Source of the DNA: Ga0074139 sp046336825
GTDB taxonomy: Bacteria > Bdellovibrionota > Bdellovibrionia > Bdellovibrionales > Bdellovibrionaceae
Assembly (NCBI GenBank): GCA_046336825.1
Contig: JBKDFX010000154.1
Location: 1 to 20,942, forward strand
Direction: 5' to 3'
Length of the DNA stretch: 20,942 nt
Shown here: positions 20,928 to 20,942 of the stretch, in pieces
How positions within the stretch are numbered: position 1 is the stretch's first letter
Layout: each line of letters begins with the position of its first letter
Translations under genes and position numbers: made by a program
Notes under the pieces: generated by a model
The model's database searches: none
What the model was told of the DNA's origin: nothing
What the model saw: the letters and a program-made list of their open reading frames with translations, nothing else

Positions 20928-20942
20928 GGGAGCATGTTTATT

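Noticed and set aside
18463..20942. Integrative island with tRNA attachment-site duplication
   Set aside because: No second copy of the tRNA 3' end and no integrase gene were seen in the window.
1..20942. CRISPR array, toxin-antitoxin, restriction or other defence locus
   Set aside because: No regularly spaced repeats and no recognisable defence proteins were found on either strand.

Overview
The window looks like chromosome from a moderately AT-rich Gram-negative deltaproteobacterium-like organism, most plausibly Bdellovibrionota (Bdellovibrio/Oligoflexia relatives). The reasons are an LdtD/YcbB-type L,D-transpeptidase, a zapA-fau pair followed by rny and tyrS, a class II (B12-dependent) ribonucleotide reductase, frequent TTG/GTG starts and a TG..W.P-type propeller repeat. 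This placement is inferred from gene content, not from a database search. About 18.4 kb is compact housekeeping DNA and the last 2.4 kb is decayed or foreign DNA.

Positions 1-5838, all on the + strand: a 5'-truncated periplasmic L,D-transpeptidase, an exported protein of unknown function that starts at an overlapping TTG, then a tight run of zapA (Z-ring), fau (5-formyl-THF cyclo-ligase), rny (RNase Y), tyrS and a [2Fe-2S] ferredoxin. The last three are joined by 4-nt stop/start overlaps. Positions 5849-8263: a pirin gene meets, tail to tail with an 11-nt overlap, a minus-strand pair encoding a cysteine desulfurase and an A-type Fe-S carrier. Positions 8311-12261: a compact nrdJ, a TetR/AcrR regulator, and a convergent CinA-type gene whose C-terminal amidase domain has decayed and whose 3' end overlaps the regulator by 55 nt.

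Positions 12377-16415: an isovaleryl-CoA-dehydrogenase-type acyl-CoA dehydrogenase coupled to trmH, facing a minus-strand pair made of a pseudouridine synthase/methyltransferase fusion and queF. Three neighbouring genes here modify RNA. Positions 16485-18402: a three-gene envelope operon with overlapping ends: a LemA-family lipoprotein, a secreted/anchored TPM-domain protein with a glycine-rich tail, and a membrane TPM-domain protein.

Positions 18463-20942: tRNA-Arg(TCG) marks the edge of a decayed region. Directly downstream lie the C-terminal third of an ISL3 transposase, an IS3-family orfA killed by a nonsense codon, an orphan intrinsic terminator, a 9-bp inverted repeat, the tail of a repeat-type propeller protein in a different frame from a signal-peptide-like ORF, and two unrecognised minus-strand genes. 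The most unusual intact items are the two-enzyme RNA-modification fusion, the CinA homologue with a ruined amidase domain, and this tRNA-adjacent scar. I did not see CRISPR, toxin-antitoxin or phage-defence loci.
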